Of a DNA stretch of 64,000 nucleotides, positions 19,687 to 28,273 are shown piece by piece. The notes below the pieces were generated by a model. The model was not told where the DNA came from. It did not search any database and saw only the letters and a program-made list of their open reading frames with translations. This stretch comes from Burkholderia sp. PAMC 26561. Its GTDB lineage: Bacteria > Pseudomonadota > Gammaproteobacteria > Burkholderiales > Burkholderiaceae. The stretch spans positions 1,550,001 to 1,614,000 of the forward strand of contig NZ_CP014315.1 in NCBI RefSeq assembly GCF_001557535.2. Reading direction: 5' to 3'. The position numbers were made by a program, and so were the translations under genes. Position 1 is the first letter of the stretch. The number at the start of each line of letters is the position of its first letter.

Positions 19687-19929
19687 TCAGGACGCGACGC
19701 CGTCCATGTGGCGGCGCAGACTGGCGGGGCGCATGTCGGTCCAGACGGTTTCGATATGCGCGAGACACGTGTCCTTCGAGCCGCTCACGCCGACCGTGCG
19801 CCAGCCCGCAGGCACTGCGCGAAAGGTCGGCCAGAGCGAATACTGCTCCTCGTCATTGATGACGACCGTGTACTCGAGTTCGTCGGCTTCGCGTGCGAAC
19901 GCGGTCGGGGTGTGCTGGGCTTGCGTCAT
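19687..19929 (-). CDS. MbtH-like protein
   Basis: The 80-residue protein has every MbtH hallmark: NDEEQYSLWP, VPAGWRTVG, CLAHIETVWTDMRPASLRRHM. MbtH proteins bind NRPS adenylation domains and are needed for their folding or activity. It is the first gene downstream of the predicted OrbS-type promoter and lies 44 bp before the dioxygenase gene. The absence of any NRPS in the window is the notable point. Confidence 0.95.
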   Translation of the reverse strand: MTQAQHTPTAFAREADELEYTVVINDEEQYSLWPTFRAVPAGWRTVGVSGSKDTCLAHIETVWTDMRPASLRRHMDGVAS

Positions 19930-20008
19930 GATCGGCGGCCTGGTCGGGGAAAACTTGGGAGGTCGGCGGCCGGAAGCCTTGAGCTCACGGCGCCATCTGT
20001 ATGGAATA

Positions 20009-20033
20009 GACGCTTGGGGAAAGCGAATTTTTA
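20009..20033 (-). promoter_or_regulatory. Predicted OrbS/PvdS-type sigma promoter
   Basis: On the minus strand TAAA (20033-20030) is followed after exactly 17 nt by CGTC (20012-20009). This is the arrangement known for promoters read by iron-starvation sigma factors of the PvdS/OrbS group. The -35 element overlaps the TAA stop codon of the sigma gene. The element lies 80 bases upstream of the MbtH start, so the sigma factor probably drives the rest of the operon. Confidence 0.7.
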
Positions 20034-20720
20034 CCGGCGACGTGCGCAGCCGTCGAAATAGCGCGGATTCGCGTCGCCGCGATGGCAGGCATCGAGGCTA
20101 TCGACACAATGCTTTTCAGCGTCACGCACCATGAAATGGACCAGCGTTTGCGAGACGTTGAGCGCGCTCGCCGTGCTTTTCAGCGTTTCCTCGCGCAAAC
20201 GCACCATCTCGAAGGCCGCGCGGCAGCGCGCCGGCAATTGTTCCAGCGCAGCCATAACCTGACGCAGCGTGTCGCGCGTCTCGGCCATGACTTCGGGCGT
20301 GCATTGCGGCGACGGCACGTCGAGGCCGTCGTCTTCGTCGGCGTGATAGGTGTTTTCGAGCGTCTGCGAACGGCACGCATCGATCGATGCATTGCGCACC
20401 ATCCGCGCGACATACGCGGCGGGCTGGCGGACCGCGTCCTGATTGGGGAAATCGATGAGCTTGATGAAGACGTCGTGGACAACGTCTTCCGCCCGGCTGC
20501 CGCAACCGACAAAACCACGCGCCATGTTTACGAGCATCGGCCGGTTGGAGATGGCGATGTCGAGCAGCGTGCGCGCAGCGCACGCTGCCTTCTGCGCGGG
20601 CGATTCAGTTGCCGGCTGGATCTCATGCACGGGACGCCATGCGTTCCCGGCGCTAACGAGCGAAGGAGGTATCAGCGGTGTGGCGGGCGATTGTGCCGGC
20701 CGGTCGAGCACTTCCGTCAT
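20031..20720 (-). CDS. ECF sigma factor, OrbS/PvdS-like
   Basis: The ATG at 20720 has GAGGGG 7 nt upstream; the in-frame ATGs before it lack a site. The 229-residue protein has region 2 (AEDVVHDVFIKLIDF, AAYVARMVRNASIDACR) and region 4 (LEQLPARCRAAFEMVRLRE, ASALNVSQTLVHFMVRDAEKHC). That last motif is characteristic of the iron-starvation sigma factors OrbS, MbaS and PvdS. A Fur-like dyad upstream and an OrbS-type promoter right after the gene suggest Fur represses it and it activates mbtH onward. Confidence 0.9.
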   Translation of the reverse strand: MTEVLDRPAQSPATPLIPPSLVSAGNAWRPVHEIQPATESPAQKAACAARTLLDIAISNRPMLVNMARGFVGCGSRAEDVVHDVFIKLIDFPNQDAVRQPAAYVARMVRNASIDACRSQTLENTYHADEDDGLDVPSPQCTPEVMAETRDTLRQVMAALEQLPARCRAAFEMVRLREETLKSTASALNVSQTLVHFMVRDAEKHCVDSLDACHRGDANPRYFDGCARRR

Positions 20721-20765
20721 CGAGTTGCCCCTCATTTCTAGGTCGGATTTCAATATAACCTAAAC

Positions 20766-20778
20766 GAGAAGCATTCTC
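20766..20778. promoter_or_regulatory. Candidate Fur box of the sigma gene
   Basis: GAGAAGCATTCTC is a GAGAA-N3-TTCTC dyad, 46 bp upstream of the sigma start. Extended to 19 bases on the minus strand it matches the Fur consensus at about 11 of 19 positions, so it is a moderate candidate supported by context. Confidence 0.5.
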
Positions 20779-20842
20779 AAATACAGCTTACAATTAAGGT
20801 CTTTACTTGCTTTCAGCCTTGAACCTGACTAGACGCGCGACC

Positions 20843-20866
20843 TGAACCAGCCGCCCGGCTGGTTCA
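20843..20866. repeat. 24-bp inverted repeat (11-bp arms)
   Basis: TGAACCAGCCG and its exact complement are separated by CC. It lies between the stop of the small gene at 20887 and the sigma promoter region, so it may fold as a terminator hairpin for that gene. It lacks a T-run, so termination is uncertain; a protein-binding site is possible. Confidence 0.55.
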
Positions 20867-20886
20867 ATGCGTTACCGGTCGGGCGC

Positions 20887-21216
20887 TTATGCGGCGGCGC
20901 TGACGCCGCGGTTTCCATCGGCGCGGGACCGGCGATACTGCCCGGCCGACTCCGCTTCCTCGTTGCGGCGCAGTTCATCGATATAGGCCCGTGCGGCTGC
21001 TTCAGCCCGGTGCCGGGCCGCCGCCGGTTGCGCGAACGCTGCCGCGTCGAGACCGGGAACCGGCAAGCGGTAGTCCATCACCGCCGCCGCAGTCCCGGCC
21101 ACGACAGCACGTGCAACGAAGCTCGTGGGCTTGGCGCTATCGGTGAGATCCTGGGCGCTTTGCGCCCAGGCCGTGATCCGATAACCGCGGTAAATGCTTT
21201 CGCTAAAGCTGAACAT
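20887..21216 (-). CDS. Small hypothetical protein
   Basis: The 109-residue protein starts with GGAGAG 7 nt upstream of the ATG. The N-terminus (MFSFSESIYRGYRITAWA) reads as a short beta-rich unit, followed by an Ala/Arg/Glu-rich helical tail (AAARHRAEAAARAYIDELRRNEE). No signal peptide or TM segment is seen and I do not recognise the family. It follows the LysR gene by 76 bp on the same strand and could be co-transcribed with it. Confidence 0.65.
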   Translation of the reverse strand: MFSFSESIYRGYRITAWAQSAQDLTDSAKPTSFVARAVVAGTAAAVMDYRLPVPGLDAAAFAQPAAARHRAEAAARAYIDELRRNEEAESAGQYRRSRADGNRGVSAAA

Positions 21217-21292
21217 GATCTTCTCTCCAGAATCCGTTTAGGGATTGCAAGAGCAGATGGCGTGCCCAGGGCCTTATTTCAGGCGTTTTGCG

Positions 21293-22264
21293 TCAGGCGA
21301 TAGCGTCCACCCGCGCGCCGTAAACCTCCAGCGCGGCATCGTGCAATGCACGCAAAACGACGGTCGCCGCCGGCGACAACAAGCGCGTTTGCCGGGTGAT
21401 GATTCCGAACGCGTCCATGCGGCAAGGCAATTCGATAGCAAGACGCTTCAGCGTGCCGAACTCCTCGTATTGCCGCGCGACCTCTTCTGGCATCACGGCA
21501 AGCATGTCGCTTTGCAGCAGGATGCCCGAGATGGCGACGATGTTGTTCGTGTTCACCACGTTATCCGGCGCGGCGAGACCGATCTGCGAAAACACCATGT
21601 CAAACCGATGCCGCAAGACGCTGCCCGGGGGATGCAAGACCCAGCCCTCGCCGACAATGTCAGCCATGGTCAGCCCGCTTGCACTCGCCAACGGATGCCC
21701 GGGACGCACGACCACGCAAAGCGGTTCCTCGGCGATAGGCTCGTAACGCACCGCATCCTTGAACTGGCCCTGCCGCTCGAGCACGCGGCCAACCATGATG
21801 TCGAGATGTCCCTGGGCCACGAGCGGCAACATCACGTCCGATGTCTCCACTTGCAGCCAGATCTGCAACTGCGGATAGCTCGCCTTCACGCGTGCGATTG
21901 CGAGCGGCACCATCGTCGCAGCGGCGGCGGCGATCGCGCCGATCTGGACTTGCCCCACGAGACCCGCGCGCAATGCGGCGATTTCGTCATGCGCCTGGCT
22001 CAGGTTCGACAGGACCATGCGCGCGTGCCGGATCATCACTTCGCCGTACAGCGTGGGGTGCATGCCATGCGGCGTGCGGTCGAAGAGCCGCACTTCCAGC
22101 ACATCCTCCAGTTCCTTCAATAATCGCGATGCCGCCGGCTGCGTCATGCCGAGGATCTCGGCTGCGCGGCGCACGTTGCCCTCCTCCTCCATTGCCGCGA
22201 GAAGAAGCAGTTGCCGCGTCTTGAGGCGCGTGCGCACGGTGATGTTCGAATAGTTTTGGGCCAT
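21293..22264 (-). CDS. LysR-family regulator, GbpR-like
   Basis: The likely start is the ATG at 22264 (MAQNYSNITVRTRLKTRQLLLL); an upstream TTG is in frame. The 323-residue protein has a winged HTH (NVRRAAEILGMTQPAASRLLKELEDVL) and a substrate domain with AEEPLCVVVRPGHPLA. The TRLKxRQLLLLxAxxEEGNVRRAAE start is that of GbpR-type regulators, which control sugar-binding-protein genes of the chvE/ara type. It is divergent from araF, which supports that role. Confidence 0.88.
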   Translation of the reverse strand: MAQNYSNITVRTRLKTRQLLLLAAMEEEGNVRRAAEILGMTQPAASRLLKELEDVLEVRLFDRTPHGMHPTLYGEVMIRHARMVLSNLSQAHDEIAALRAGLVGQVQIGAIAAAAATMVPLAIARVKASYPQLQIWLQVETSDVMLPLVAQGHLDIMVGRVLERQGQFKDAVRYEPIAEEPLCVVVRPGHPLASASGLTMADIVGEGWVLHPPGSVLRHRFDMVFSQIGLAAPDNVVNTNNIVAISGILLQSDMLAVMPEEVARQYEEFGTLKRLAIELPCRMDAFGIITRQTRLLSPAATVVLRALHDAALEVYGARVDAIA

Positions 22265-22370
22265 GCAATGCGCCTGCGGCAAGTTTTACGATCGCCAATC
22301 GTAGCCGATCCTGACCGGCTGAGGCCAGCTTGAGCAAGCTTCCATCCCAGAATGTAGGAGCATCGCGGAC

Positions 22371-22392
22371 ATACCGGATTTGATATCGGTAT
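22371..22392. promoter_or_regulatory. Dyad ATACCG-N10-CGGTAT
   Basis: A perfect 6-bp inverted repeat in the LysR-araF intergenic region. It is a candidate operator for the divergent GbpR-like regulator. A related palindrome, ATACCA-N4-TGGTAT, lies upstream of the ytfQ operon at 62484-62499. Confidence 0.45.
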
Positions 22393-22402
22393 CGTCAAAA
22401 AA

Positions 22403-22421
22403 CTGATTGGAAAGGAATCAG
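22403..22421. promoter_or_regulatory. Dyad CTGATT-N7-AATCAG
   Basis: A perfect 6-bp inverted repeat 11 bp downstream of the previous dyad. It may be a second regulator contact or a half of a LysR activation site. Confidence 0.4.
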
Positions 22422-22694
22422 CCGCTTCCTTAAGATGCAGTCAAACTTTTAGAACCTGAGACTGCGCCCTTTGCGTTTGCAGCAAGCCTGGTAGCGAGTT
22501 CGCGAGGGCATGAGGGCTAACCCGACAAGACGCGGCCTGCCTCGCGCACATTACGACCGTACAACAAACCCGCCTGCCTGGCGGAACAACGATTGACCCG
22601 CAATACCGCAAGAAGAGGCGAACGGGCTGCAAGCCTGCGCTTCGCTGCATGTCACTTGAGTCATGCAGCCTCAATTCAACCAGGAGACGCCCTC

Positions 22695-23699
22695 ATGAAC
22701 CGTAAGCTTCGTCGTTTGACCTTGTCCGCCATTGCCGCAGCCACACTCGGCATCACGTTCGCCCCGCAGATGTCCGCTCATGCCGACGAACCGCTGAAGG
22801 TCGGTTTCCTCGTCAAGATGCCCGAACAGGCGTGGTTTATCAACGAACAGAAAGCGGCATCCGCGCTTGGACAAAAGGAAAAATTCTCAGTGGTGAACAT
22901 CGGCACGCCGGATGGCGAGAAGGTGCTGTCCGCCATCGATAACCTTGGCGCGCAGGGCGCTCAAGGCTTCGTGATCTGCGCGCCCGACGTGCGTCTCGGA
23001 CCGGCCATCCAGGCCCGCGCGAAGCGCTACAACATGAAGTTCGTGACGGTCGATGACCAACTGGTCGACTCGACCGGCAAGCCGCTGCCGAACGTCCCGC
23101 ACCTCGGCATGTCCGCATTCAAGATCGGCAATCAGGTCGGCACCGCCATCTCGGACGAAATGAAAAAGCGCGGCTGGAAGCCCGAGGAAGTGGGCGCGCT
23201 GCGCATCACGGATTACGAACTCCCGACGGCGAAGCAACGCACCGACGGCGCCACGCAGACGCTCCTGGCGAGCGGCTTCAAGAAAGAAAATATCTTCGAT
23301 GCCCCGCAAAAGACGACGGACGACGAAGGCGGTTTCAACGCGGCATCGCCGGTCTTGTCGCAGCATCCGAACATCAAGAAATGGGTGATCTACGCGATCA
23401 ATGAAGAGACCGTGCTCGGCGCCGTGCGCGCGACCGAACAACTGCATATTGCGTCGGCGGATGTGATCGGCGTGGGCATCAACGGCGCGGGTGAAGCGTT
23501 CGCCGAATTCCAGAAGAAGGAACAAACGGGCTTCTACGGCACCATTGCCGTGAGCTCGACAAACCATGGGAAGGACAGCACGCAGAACCTCGTCGACTGG
23601 ATCAAGAACGGCAAGCAGCCGCCCGCCGATACGCAGACCACCGGCAAGCTGATGGTTCGCAGCAACTGGCAGGACGTGCGCAAGGAACTGGGTATCTGA
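22695..23699 (+). CDS. araF: L-arabinose ABC transporter substrate-binding protein
   Basis: The ATG at 22695 follows CAGGAGA. The 334-residue protein has a Sec signal peptide ([23 protein letters not shown]). The mature domain is a Peripla_BP_4 sugar-binding fold; [47 protein letters not shown] and [15 protein letters not shown] match AraF. It should bind L-arabinose (possibly also D-galactose or D-fucose) in the periplasm. It is the first gene of araFGH. Confidence 0.92.
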   Translation: MNRKLRRLTLSAIAAATLGITFAPQMSAHADEPLKVGFLVKMPEQAWFINEQKAASALGQKEKFSVVNIGTPDGEKVLSAIDNLGAQGAQGFVICAPDVRLGPAIQARAKRYNMKFVTVDDQLVDSTGKPLPNVPHLGMSAFKIGNQVGTAISDEMKKRGWKPEEVGALRITDYELPTAKQRTDGATQTLLASGFKKENIFDAPQKTTDDEGGFNAASPVLSQHPNIKKWVIYAINEETVLGAVRATEQLHIASADVIGVGINGAGEAFAEFQKKEQTGFYGTIAVSSTNHGKDSTQNLVDWIKNGKQPPADTQTTGKLMVRSNWQDVRKELGI

Positions 23700-23773
23700 G
23701 CGTTTGGCCGCGGGCGTCGTGCATGTCATGCACGTCATGGCGCCCGCTTCAGTTTTCAACCAAGGAACGCTCA

Positions 23774-25282
23774 ATGATGGATACCGCAGTGGCCACGGCC
23801 GCGCCTTATCTCCTGCTCGATAACATCACCGTGCGTTTTCCCGGCGTGCTTGCGCTCGACTCCGTGTCGCTCGGCGTGCGCACGGGCGAAGTCCACGGGC
23901 TGATGGGCGAGAACGGCGCGGGCAAGTCGACGTTGCTCAAAGTGCTGTCGGGCGTGAATTCGACAAGCGGTGGAAGCTTGTCGCTCGACGGCGTCGAGCA
24001 GCAGTTCACGACCACCAAGGCCGCCATTGAGGCGGGCATCGCGATCATCTATCAAGAGCTGCATCTCGTCCCGGAACTGACCGTGGCCGAGAACCTGATG
24101 CTTGGCGCAATGCCGAACCGCTTCGGCATGCTCGACGAAAAGGCGCTGGTCAAGCGCGCAATCTCCGAGCTGGACCGGCTGGGTGAAAAGATCGATCCGA
24201 ACATGCAAGTCAAGCACTTGTCGATCGGGCAACGCCAGATGATCGAGATCGGCAAGGCGCTGATGCGCAACGCACGCGTGATCGCGTTCGATGAACCCAC
24301 GAGTTCATTGTCATCGCGCGAGACGGAGCAACTGTTCAAGATCATTCGCGCGCTCAAAAGCGAGGGACGCGCGATCATCTACGTGACGCACCGCATGGAC
24401 GAGGTCTATGCGCTTTGCGATCGCGTGACGGTGTTTCGCGATGGCCGGCGCATCGAGACCTTCGAGGAAGTCGACGGACTCGAACGCGATCGCCTGATCA
24501 GTTGCATGGTCGGACGCTCCATTCACGACGTGTACGGCTACCGTGCACGCGACATAGGCGATGTGCAGCTCGATGTGCAGGCGCTGATGGGTCCGGGTCT
24601 GGCGGAACCGGCGTCGTTCAGCGTGCGCAAGGGCGAAATAGTCGGCTTCTTCGGGCTCGTTGGCGCCGGCCGTTCCGAGCTGATGAAGCTGATCTACGGC
24701 GCGGTCAAACCCGTGTCGGGGCAGATCGTGCTCAAGGGATCGAAACGCAAGTTCAGATCGCCGCGCGACGCCGTGCGCGCGGGCGTGGCGCTGTGTCCGG
24801 AAGATCGCAAGCAGGAAGGCATTGTGTCGATCGCTTCGGTTTCCGACAATATGAACATGAGCTGCCGCCGGCACTTCAGCCCGTTCAACATCCTGAACAG
24901 CCGCAAGGAAGCCGCGACGACAACCGACTACATCGCGAAGCTCGCCATCAAGACGCGCAACGGCAACACGCCTATTGGCACGCTTTCCGGCGGCAATCAG
25001 CAGAAGGTCATTCTTTCGCGCTGGCTCGCCGAAGAGATCGATGTGTTCCTGATGGACGAGCCGACACGCGGTATCGATGTCGGCGCACGTAGCGAAATCT
25101 ACGGCCTGTTGTACGGGCTTGCGGAAGCGGGGCGCACGGTCATCGTGGTATCGAGCGATCTGGCCGAGGTCATTGGCGTGGCGGATCGCGTGATGGTGAT
25201 GCGCGAAGGAAAGATCGTCGGCAACCTGCCCAAGGCGCAGGCGACGCCCGATCAACTCATCAAGCTCGCCCTGCCCGGCTGA
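23774..25282 (+). CDS. araG: L-arabinose ABC transporter ATPase
   Basis: The 502-residue protein is a tandem ABC ATPase. The first half has Walker [10 protein letters not shown] and the degenerate signature LSIGQRQM; the second half has the GAGRSE-type Walker A of sugar ATPases and signature LSGGNQQK. It starts at the ATG at 23774 with AAGGAA upstream, 74 bp after araF. It energises import through AraH. Confidence 0.93.
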   Translation: MMDTAVATAAPYLLLDNITVRFPGVLALDSVSLGVRTGEVHGLMGENGAGKSTLLKVLSGVNSTSGGSLSLDGVEQQFTTTKAAIEAGIAIIYQELHLVPELTVAENLMLGAMPNRFGMLDEKALVKRAISELDRLGEKIDPNMQVKHLSIGQRQMIEIGKALMRNARVIAFDEPTSSLSSRETEQLFKIIRALKSEGRAIIYVTHRMDEVYALCDRVTVFRDGRRIETFEEVDGLERDRLISCMVGRSIHDVYGYRARDIGDVQLDVQALMGPGLAEPASFSVRKGEIVGFFGLVGAGRSELMKLIYGAVKPVSGQIVLKGSKRKFRSPRDAVRAGVALCPEDRKQEGIVSIASVSDNMNMSCRRHFSPFNILNSRKEAATTTDYIAKLAIKTRNGNTPIGTLSGGNQQKVILSRWLAEEIDVFLMDEPTRGIDVGARSEIYGLLYGLAEAGRTVIVVSSDLAEVIGVADRVMVMREGKIVGNLPKAQATPDQLIKLALPG

Positions 25283-25344
25283 TTCACCTTCATCACCGAT
25301 AACACCCGCAGCACGTTCAACGCGCTGCGAACGAAAGAGACATC

Positions 25345-26349
25345 ATGGAAATTACCCCCGTCACCAATCAGTCGAATCCCGCTCAAAGCACGGGCTCGCG
25401 TGCTCGCGCCGCGCGGACCTGGGACCTCATCAACAAGTCGGGCATCGTCATGGTGTTCGTGATCCTGTTCGTGACGCTGGCCTTCACCGTCCCGGGTTTC
25501 ATCAGCTCGCGCAATATCCAGGGCTTGCTGTTGTCGGTCACGTTGATCGGTTCGATCTCCGTCACCATGATGTTCGTGCTCGCGCTCGGCGAGGTGGATT
25601 TGTCGGTGGCCTCGATCGTGGCGTTTGCCGGGGTGGTGGCGTCCACGCTGATCACGTCCACGCATAGCGTTACGCTGGGGATCGCGGGAGGCGTGCTGGC
25701 CGGCGGCGCGGTCGGACTAGTGAACGGCGTGCTGATTGCACGCTGGAAGATCAACTCGCTGATAGTCACGCTGGCAATGATGGAAGTGGTTCGCGGACTC
25801 GCCTACATCACGTCGAACGGCGATGCCGTGATGATCTCCGAAGAACGTTTCTTCGATCTCGGCGGCGGATCGTTCCTCGGCATTTCGTTTCCGATCTGGT
25901 CGAACATCGTCGGCTTATTGCTGTTTGGTTTTCTGCTGAAAAAGACCGTGTTCGGCAAGAACGTGCTGGCGGTGGGCGGCAATAGCGAAGCGGCGCTGCT
26001 CGCAGGTCTGCCGGTCATGCGCATCAAGATCACGGTGTTCGTGCTGCAAGGGCTCGTGACAGGGTTCGCGGGTGTCATGCTGGCTTCGCGGATGAGTCTT
26101 GGAGACCCCAAGACGTCGGTCGGGCTGGAACTCGGGGTGATATCGGCTTGCGTGCTTGGCGGCGTGTCGCTGACCGGTGGCGTGGCCACGATCTCCGGCG
26201 TGCTGGTCGGCGTGCTGATCATGGGCTCGGTGCAGGATGCAATGAGCCTCATGAATGTGCCGACCTTTTATCAGTACCTGATTCGCGGCGGGATTCTGCT
26301 GCTGGCAGTGTTGTTCGATCAGTATCGGAGAAGCAAGCGGGTGGCGTGA
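25345..26349 (+). CDS. araH: L-arabinose ABC transporter permease
   Basis: The 334-residue BPD_transp_2 permease has 8-10 hydrophobic segments, the ALGEVDLSVASIVAF motif and VGGNSEAALLAGLPVMRIK. The order and spacing with araF and araG indicate one operon. The C-terminus ends in a short basic tail (DQYRRSKRVA). Confidence 0.92.
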   Translation: MEITPVTNQSNPAQSTGSRARAARTWDLINKSGIVMVFVILFVTLAFTVPGFISSRNIQGLLLSVTLIGSISVTMMFVLALGEVDLSVASIVAFAGVVASTLITSTHSVTLGIAGGVLAGGAVGLVNGVLIARWKINSLIVTLAMMEVVRGLAYITSNGDAVMISEERFFDLGGGSFLGISFPIWSNIVGLLLFGFLLKKTVFGKNVLAVGGNSEAALLAGLPVMRIKITVFVLQGLVTGFAGVMLASRMSLGDPKTSVGLELGVISACVLGGVSLTGGVATISGVLVGVLIMGSVQDAMSLMNVPTFYQYLIRGGILLLAVLFDQYRRSKRVA

Positions 26350-26732
26350 GCGGAGCGCCGGCGATTTTAAGGGCACGGGGCGCGGTCAGCGAAAGCCGTT
26401 CCGGCCCGCCGCCGGCCGGTCCCGAAACAGGCTGATTTCACGAGTCTCCCGTCCGGGAGCATTCTCCATCGCCACCGCTTTCCTCAGCGCTCGCGCCAAA
26501 CCGGTTCGATGATTCTTTCGCCGTCCCGCCGAGTGCGGGCGGCATCTGCACTATCCTCTCCGCTGAGCTACGGCTCGAAATCGCACGCAGTGCAAAAAAG
26601 GACAGTTGCGCGGCCCCATCAGGAGCCGCAGAATTGGCGCACCCGGCTGCCGGGTGTCCTGCTGCGCACGGCCGAAACAGCATTCGCGTGCCTATATCGG
26701 TCCTCTTGAAGCTATCTCCTGGCGGAGCGCCT
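26350..26732. other. Intergenic region downstream of araH
   Basis: These 383 bases have GC-rich self-complementary stretches near 26398-26422 (CCGGCCCGCCGCCGGCCGG) that could end araFGH transcription, but no T-run follows. A short tRNA D-arm-like motif at 26545-26575 (minus strand) is not a gene. The promoter of the channel gene must lie here. Confidence 0.4.
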
Positions 26733-28217
26733 GTGAAATACCCGTTGATCCTTGGATTCGGTATCGTCGCTCTGGATGTCGTCGTATGGCGGCTGCGGGT
26801 GCCTCCCAACGAGCTCATACGGCTGTTCATACGGCTCACGCTCTTTAGCGCGCTGAGCGCGGTGCTCTTCTCGTCAGGCCTGAACCCCTTCACGCAAGCT
26901 CCGGATGCCGCCGCGCCCGAGCGCCACTGGCTGGGCCAGATCGTCGAAATAATCTGGTGGCTGATGGGCGCACGGCTGCTTACCCTTTCCCTCGACACGC
27001 TTTTATTGCCAAGCACCTGGCGAAAGCAGCGGCTCTTTTCGGACGTGTTCGGCGCCGTGGTCTTTCTGGCCGCGGTCGTGGCCGCCCTCGGTTTTGTGCT
27101 CGCGTTGCCGGTGCGTGGACTGGTCGCCACATCCGGGGCGCTTGCCATCGTCCTGGGTCTGGCGATCCAGAGCACGCTGAGCGACGTGTTCGCGGGCATT
27201 GTGTTGAACACCACGGAGCCGTACTCGGTCGGCGACTGGGTCATGATCGATGACGTGGAAGGCAGGGTCGTCGAAATGAACTGGCGCGCCACTCACTTGC
27301 TGACGGGCCAGGGAAATACGCTGATCGTGCCGAATGCGGTTGCATCGAAGGGCAAGATTTCGAATAACAGCAGGCCGGCCAATGTCCACGGGCTGTCGCT
27401 TGTGCTTGAAATCGCTCCCGAAGCGCGGCCACGGACAGTGCTCGAAGCGCTGCGCCGCGCACTGACCGGCTGCGACATCATCCTCAACGCGCCTGCGCCT
27501 TATGCCCACATGAAGCGCACTACAGTGAACTCGGTGCAATACGAGGTGGTTGCGTTTGTCGACAACATGGACAAGAAACTCGCCGCGTCCAACGAATTGT
27601 TCGACCTTTGCTACCGGCATCTTGCTTCGTCAGCCATTCCCATGCGCGCGCTCGGCGTCCCTGCGCCGGTCGAAAGCACGCATGACGCAAAAGAAGCGCT
27701 GCTCAAACGCGTGAGCCTGTTCGAAAGTCTGACTGGGGATGAAGTAAAGCGGCTCGCCACACGACTTTCACGTCATGAATATCAGGAACATCAGGTGATA
27801 TCCGCGCCCGATACAGTGCCCGATAGTCTGTCTATCGTCGCGTCGGGGGTTCTCTCCGTCAAATTCACCGAACCGTCAGGCGAGCGCGAGATCGCGCGAG
27901 TGGGTCCAGGCGAAGCATTCGGAGAGGCAGGTCTGCTTGCAGGACTTCCCATGCGCGTGTCCGTCTCCACACTCACGCCCTCCGTGCTGTATCAGTTGGG
28001 CAAGGAGGACATGACAGCTTTCCTCAAGGACCATCCGGAGGTTGCCAGGCAGATGTGCCAGCTTCTGGCTTCCCGTCAGGACAGGCTCGGGAAATTGACG
28101 ACACCGATTCCCGAAGACCACGAAACTCATCAATCGATATTTCAGTGGCTGGTCGGGAAAGTCTGGCACCAGCATTCGCTGCACGACGAACCGCATGGGC
28201 CCAGCAGTCGGCAATGA
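26733..28217 (+). CDS. MscS-type channel with C-terminal cyclic-nucleotide-binding-like domain
   Basis: I chose the GTG at 26733 (VKYPLILGFG) because GGAG lies 5 nt upstream; the frame is open further left. The 494-residue protein has 4-5 TM segments, then the MscS core with pore helix ATSGALAIVLGLAIQSTLSDVFAGI and beta domain SVGDWVMIDDVEGRVVEMNWR. Residues 325-450 form a CNB/Crp-like domain (RVSLFESLTGDEVKRLA, VGPGEAFGEAGLLAGLPMRVSV). The phosphate-cassette region keeps FGE but the usual RxA is MRVSV, so nucleotide binding is likely but not certain. Such proteins couple membrane tension or ligand binding to ion flux. Confidence 0.88.
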   Translation: MKYPLILGFGIVALDVVVWRLRVPPNELIRLFIRLTLFSALSAVLFSSGLNPFTQAPDAAAPERHWLGQIVEIIWWLMGARLLTLSLDTLLLPSTWRKQRLFSDVFGAVVFLAAVVAALGFVLALPVRGLVATSGALAIVLGLAIQSTLSDVFAGIVLNTTEPYSVGDWVMIDDVEGRVVEMNWRATHLLTGQGNTLIVPNAVASKGKISNNSRPANVHGLSLVLEIAPEARPRTVLEALRRALTGCDIILNAPAPYAHMKRTTVNSVQYEVVAFVDNMDKKLAASNELFDLCYRHLASSAIPMRALGVPAPVESTHDAKEALLKRVSLFESLTGDEVKRLATRLSRHEYQEHQVISAPDTVPDSLSIVASGVLSVKFTEPSGEREIARVGPGEAFGEAGLLAGLPMRVSVSTLTPSVLYQLGKEDMTAFLKDHPEVARQMCQLLASRQDRLGKLTTPIPEDHETHQSIFQWLVGKVWHQHSLHDEPHGPSSRQ

Positions 28218-28221
28218 AGCG

Positions 28222-28259
28222 ATACATACAGTCAAACTGTACAGTTTGACTGTATGTAT
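28222..28259. promoter_or_regulatory. 38-bp perfect palindrome, probable MarR operator
   Basis: Every base pairs across the centre at 28240/28241. Inside it are two 15-bp palindromes, TACAGT-N3-ACTGTA, at 28227-28241 and 28240-28254, overlapping by two bases. It begins 4 bp after the channel gene stop and ends 14 bp before the MarR ATG. Two dimers could bind adjacent sites and block transcription. It could also form a hairpin that ends the channel transcript. Confidence 0.75.
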
Positions 28260-28273
28260 GTTATCGTCTGCAC

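Larger units (their letters stand above)
22265..22694. other. Long intergenic region between LysR and araF
   Basis: About 430 bases with no credible gene. It contains two dyads listed separately (22371-22392 and 22403-22421). The remainder, 22422-22694, would be an unusually long araF leader; I see no riboswitch I can name in it. Confidence 0.5.

Noticed and set aside
26540..26575. tRNA-like D-arm sequence on the minus strand (GTAGCTCAGCGGAGAG)
   Set aside because: No matching acceptor stem, anticodon arm or T-arm (GTTCRANNC) follows at the right distance, so it is not a tRNA gene.
26438..27292. 284-codon minus-strand frame over the channel gene start
   Set aside because: Ser/Thr/Arg-rich shadow of the channel gene; no support for translation.
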